Positions 60,001 through 64,000 of a stretch of 64,000 bases of DNA are shown here, piece by piece. A program made the translations under genes and the position numbers. Numbering within the stretch: the first letter of the stretch is position 1; each line of letters opens with the position of its first letter. The notes under the pieces are model-generated. The model did no database searches. It was not told where the DNA came from and was given only the letters and a program-made list of their open reading frames with translations. The DNA is taken from positions 1-64,000 of the forward strand of contig NW_006766920.1 in the NCBI RefSeq assembly GCF_000275845.1, given 5' to 3'. The DNA comes from Dichomitus squalens LYAD-421 SS1. Its lineage: Eukaryota > Basidiomycota > Agaricomycetes > Polyporales > Polyporaceae.

Positions 60001-61323
60001 GCCCATAGCGTCTGTATGGTTCCAACCCCGCCATCCGTACCTATGTCTCTCCGGAAACCACTACTGGATAGGACTTCACCAAGCCCGTAGATGTTGGCAC
60101 CCAGAGGAAGCGCCGACGTTAACTGCAGATACTGGTCCTCAAAGACAAGTGGAAAGCCGTCCAGAGCAGTACTGTTATCGCTCGCGATGATCGGTGGGAT
60201 TGGAGTAGAAGGCAGCGAGCTTGTACGAGTGTCGAACAGGGGCTGGGCGTCTGGTTCTGACCGCCGAGTGATCCAGAACGCAAACGGGCTAGACTCGTAT
60301 TGAAATTCAAGGTCTGAGTTCCTCTTCAGGGAGGGATCGTCCTCCGCATCAGGTAGAGCAATTACGTCTGGCAAGATTGTAAACTGAGCCTTGTCGGTGT
60401 CAAAGATGTTGACGTGAAGTCTGAGCGGATATGACTAGATAAGTAAAGTGAAGTGGGGCGAGTCTGACAGGAATACCGCATTACCGCGTTTTTGTCTCGT
60501 AAGTAACTTTCACAGTCAGATTTGCGACATCGTGGCCAAACGCGTTGCAAGCAGGACCTGCAAGGGTCAGCCATGCCAATATACCGTTTTTGTTTTCTGA
60601 TTTAGAAAACACTGTGTAGCCTGCAAAGAATTTCTCAGTAATGAAGACGAGCTAGTGCTAAAGGGTCCATCAATATTGCTGTTGACATCGAAACCCAAAC
60701 TCTCACACTGAGTTCTTAAGCAGAAACCGTGCTACGCAAGCACTCATGAACATCACAGCGCGTTAAGCACTTCAGGCCGACCTGCAGGGCCGTGATGTAA
60801 TAAGCCATGATCGACCACATGGTACTCAGGAAGACAGTCACATGCGAAGGACGCCATCGCCGACCGCATGCTCAACCATTCCTTAGATACCTGCATTACT
60901 GTTCCTTGCATCGCAAGTTAAACGGAAGAGACTTCGGAATTCTGTATGGGAGAGAAGAATAATGAATCGCGAGCTCGCATCTACAATAGATGATGTCCCG
61001 CCTTGGGTCAGGAAGGTCTAGAGACTAACGGTCAGGAAGAGAATACTGACATCGTGGTCCGCCTCTAGGCTTACACGACGGTCACGGAACGTGAGTCCCG
61101 ACATTGACTGTGATCGACGTTGGCGTTCATAGTAGTAACTAATCGGCAAAATGAAAGAGTCACCCATAATGGCAAAGAACGCACCTGGACAAGACGACAC
61201 GTTGAAGGACGGGATCGTGACGTTGGCGCTTCTTTGCAACAGCTCTCGTTCAAGGTTGGAGGATTTTCGAGCTAGAACGGTTTGCCGTAGGAGCAGGCCA
61301 CTGACAAGCAGGATCGCCAGCAT
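57085..61323 (-). CDS. secreted alpha-glucosidase, glycoside hydrolase family 31
   Basis: Retaining exo-alpha-glucosidase that releases glucose from starch or maltose-type substrates outside the cell. The start at 61,323 gives signal peptide MLAILLVSGLLLRQTVLA. Exon 1 ends SFNVSSCPG and a 564-bp intron (61,184-60,621) joins YTVFSKSENKNG. N-terminal beta-domain LTLAGPACNAFGHDVANLTV; GLGEVLSSS; then ARDSPDP. Catalytic barrel: LPAWGFGFQLSRWGYSDVND; FPDWFANNTQSFW; nucleophile Asp in IWLDMNEPSSFC (about 58.87 kb); acid/base Asp in GHWLGDNISKW; GADTCGFQG; FLPFYRNHN. C-terminal domain GTAYIDDGETVPPTPN, ending NKPHSVEWK. About twelve exons and roughly 900 residues, normal for fungal GH31. Many NxT/NxS sites support secretion. 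Confidence 0.96.
60621..61184 (-). other. 564-bp first intron of the GH31 gene
   Basis: Donor GTGCGT right after the codons for SSCPG (third base phase kept), acceptor TTTGCAG before the TAC of YTVF. The family alignment (CPGY) requires this join. No ORF or RNA gene recognised inside. Confidence 0.85.
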
Positions 61324-64000
61324 CGTGTTGCGCGGACGCAGAGGGCGAAACGTGGCCGAGAAAGCCCCGTGTAGCTTTATACTCTTGGGAAGCTGAGTCT
61401 TCCGTGTATATTGGTCTGATTGTGATGGAGAGCAGACGCCATGTTGCGAGCAATGAATGCGAGGAAGATCGCGCTTGGGGGCGACGTGGTCTCATGACCC
61501 CGGAATGTCGTAAACAAGCCAAGCAAGGCGTCTACATGACGCGACACTATGAGCAATGCAGGGCACTCAGATGAACCAAGAACAGATTCACCTTCTTACA
61601 GGCTACTTCATATCGATCCGCCGAGGGGCATCCCCTCTGGAATTGTGTCGGGACCGTCTTCAGGAGCCACGTCATGCCAAGACAGTCGTGACAAGTTATA
61701 TCGCTTCAGCAACATGCACATGTTTCAAGACGACAGGAAATATACATCTTCTGAGCAGCAAGGAGAGTTACGGGGTGCAGGGCCAGTGTATTGGGATTGA
61801 CTGACAGGAGTTTGCCTGCCCCTTTGCGCAGTGGCGGTGACCTTGCTGTGGGCGCTCGAGCGGGAAGTGGGCGGGCGGAAGCGGCATCTCCCGAGTCGCA
61901 CATGTATGATGTGGCACCACCGTGTCGCCCGAGTCGCTAGCGGAGTCGGAGTAAGTATGTTAGTAACAACTTCACGATGGCTACGTTTACTCAGGAACAT
62001 CCCCTCTCGAGACCAGAGTGGCTCTTCATACATAATATTGACCTCGAGTGGCCAGCAGCCGTGGTTCGCGATCAAGGTCAGCTCGGGATATTCTCGGTGA
62101 GCGTCGTTACTGATTCGCTGTTCCCTTCGTCATCTAGTAATCTCCTCCACATTCAGGTCTACCGTCTCATAAAATCTATACCTGCTTCCGGATGAAGGCT
62201 TTTTTGCTCGCGAAGTGCATAATTGCTTCTGGGCACACCGCAAATTACACATCATTCCCCCGAGTTTCCTCCTTGCTGGCGGCCGCAAGGAATCCTGGAC
62301 CTACCCTACTTGTGGTAGGAACTTTCATGCTAAGGAAGACACATCGTTTTATCTCTCAGAGGAAGTCGGCACCAATTTCTGTCGGACAAGGTCTACTAGA
62401 TGATGTCTTGCGCCATCAATTTCATCTTCTGCGAAATGTTGCAAGTGTGTTCCTTGTTGAAAAGTGCTCCTACACTTCAGGCGGAGCCTAAGCTACGGCA
62501 TATCTGATACCACGTCACCTCCAGGGCTTCTCACACCACCCGCTGCCCAGGCATGTCTCCGAACACTCGCCATTCGATCAACACCCTCTAAAAATGATCG
62601 ATATTCTCCGTGGTTGAAACCTGACCCTCAAGAACCTACCTTCTCCCCGGCGAAGGCGCTCCACCAACCTTGACGACTCACCTTGGCCTTGTATGGCGGT
62701 GGTGCAGAGGCGTCTTTTGCTTTGCAACACCGCATCTGGGGGATCTATGGTGCAGAGCCCAGTAGACATGGTCCGTAACCCACACCGCACATATGGCTTT
62801 CTGGAATAACTTCGTGGGGAGCTGCACCCGCGTGCAGCCTGCCCGACCATCGCAGGAAGCTCAGACAACACCTGGTGCTGCCGAGCATGGGTGACTCTCC
62901 GGCCCGCTCGACATCTCTCCCGCTACCTCCCCTGGAAGAAGTCCAGGCCTTCTGATGATGCAAAGCCAATCCCTCCGTGGGGTCTACATCCCCCGCGCGA
63001 AGCCTCTGTACTGCATGTAGCGGGGCTGCGGAGCCGTCCGAGATGGGTAGGATAACCCCGGCGCGACATCCGTTCGGCCCTAGCACGCACTTTATCCGAC
63101 TCATCTGTCTACGAACCCTCGAAGATGTCATACCCGCGTTCTTCTCTTGGACGGTCGTGCTCCCAACACCTGCGCCGCACCTGCCGCGTCTCACGTTGTC
63201 TAGTCAGATGATGTGCGCTGCTCTCCTACCTCTGGTGTTCCTTCCTACGCTCAGGGTCCATGTATGTGCCTTACCTATTCCATGCATCGCCGACCGCATG
63301 CGCATCTGAGAACTTGTGAGGAAAGATGCGACGTGCCTCCTTCCTAATCTTTTCTCTCGGCTCCTCGTGCGCATACACGGTTCCCCTTCTCGTCTTCCGG
63401 TAGCATGGTGGAAAGCCTGGCCGGACCCGGCAGGCCTCGAGGTTTCGCTAGCAGCAAACCCCAAGGTGCCAACTGAATGTTATGTGTGTTAGACTTCTCT
63501 CGTTCTGGATCATCTCGTGCAGAAATATCTCTTTCCATGCGGTCATTCAGCACTCGATCGGACCGCCCACTATGGTGAGCCGTAGCCAGCGTCATTCAAC
63601 AAGGTCGTGGATGCTTCCGTCTAGTGCGTGTTTCGAGCGTGCCACTACTGGAAGAACCAGCGACGCCATCCGGTACCCAATCGAGCTTCTTTCGCAGACT
63701 GTCTCCTCTACACCTCCGTCTAAATGCGCGTGGCTAAGTCCTCCATTTGTGGAGAGCTTCATTATTACGCTTCAGCTTCACCGGCGTGTCGCCGTCCAGA
63801 CGACGAAGATATTCGCATTGCGCAGCCCGAGATCACTCTTGTAACCGTCATTTACCTTGTACACCCCCACTCGATAAGTAGTGGTGGATTGATACCACAC
63901 TTTTCTGCCTACTATGCATGACAGAATTCCTTTCACGCTCCTCAGCCGTAAAGTCTTCATTATTGACGCGTATATAGGCGCCCAATGTTCATACTTGACC
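61324..64000. other. 2.7-kb right end without recognised genes
   Basis: Several ORFs of 80-150 codons on both strands (for example minus 62,745-63,194) show no family motifs, signal peptides or splice-linked continuation. It may hold promoter sequence of a gene beyond the window or decayed sequence. Confidence 0.5.

Noticed and set aside
1..64000. Biosynthetic or nitrate gene cluster spanning several genes
   Set aside because: No synthase, NRPS/PKS, terpene cyclase, nitrate reductase or transporter was found. The oxidoreductases are adjacent but show no shared pathway.
1..64000. CRISPR arrays or prokaryotic operons
   Set aside because: No regularly spaced direct repeats were seen, and the genes have spliceosomal introns, so this is eukaryotic DNA.

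Overview
The window is nuclear DNA from a filamentous basidiomycete, most likely an agaricomycete. Genes are compact, lie on both strands, and are cut by many short (about 50-65 bp) GT-AG introns. The gene content is typical of mushroom-forming fungi: a Gti1/Pac2 (WOPR) regulator, a secreted glucose-oxidase-type GMC flavoenzyme, a secreted GH31 glucosidase, and secreted and membrane protein families that look basidiomycete-specific. I saw no convincing rRNA, tRNA or CRISPR feature. One 639-bp run of N lies at 22,894-23,532.

Left part (1-17.4 kb): the 3' end of an unknown gene at the edge, an ECH1-type dienoyl-CoA isomerase, and a multi-exon siroheme nitrite reductase with no nitrate reductase or nitrate transporter beside it. 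Next comes a minus-strand OSH1-type oxysterol-binding protein (ankyrin, PH, FFAT, lipid-binding domain). A 3.7-kb gene-poor stretch carries small hairpin repeats and leads to a plus-strand WOPR transcription factor with an AT-hook.

Middle (17.4-36.2 kb): two paralogous secreted beta-rich proteins lie in opposite orientation (18.1-19.9 kb minus, 34.3-36.1 kb plus). Between them are an inverted-repeat-bounded element of about 2.84 kb with the N gap inside it, the GMC oxidoreductase, and an FAD monooxygenase with an NTF2-like N-terminus. This is the accessory part of the window.

Right-centre (36.6-53.2 kb) is mostly housekeeping: cytosine deaminase (FCY1) converging on a HAD-type dehalogenase, with a near-perfect palindrome between them; SSZ1 and UBP14 diverging from a shared promoter; NAP1; and a 1,436-residue protein with a CDCA7-like zf-4CXXC_R1 zinc finger.

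Right end (53.7-64 kb): two tandem minus-strand paralogs of an unknown membrane-protein family, one apparently decaying, then a secreted GH31 alpha-glucosidase with a long first intron, then 2.7 kb without recognisable genes. Exon boundaries were read by eye from frame continuity and splice consensus. Gene identities are firmer than individual splice sites.
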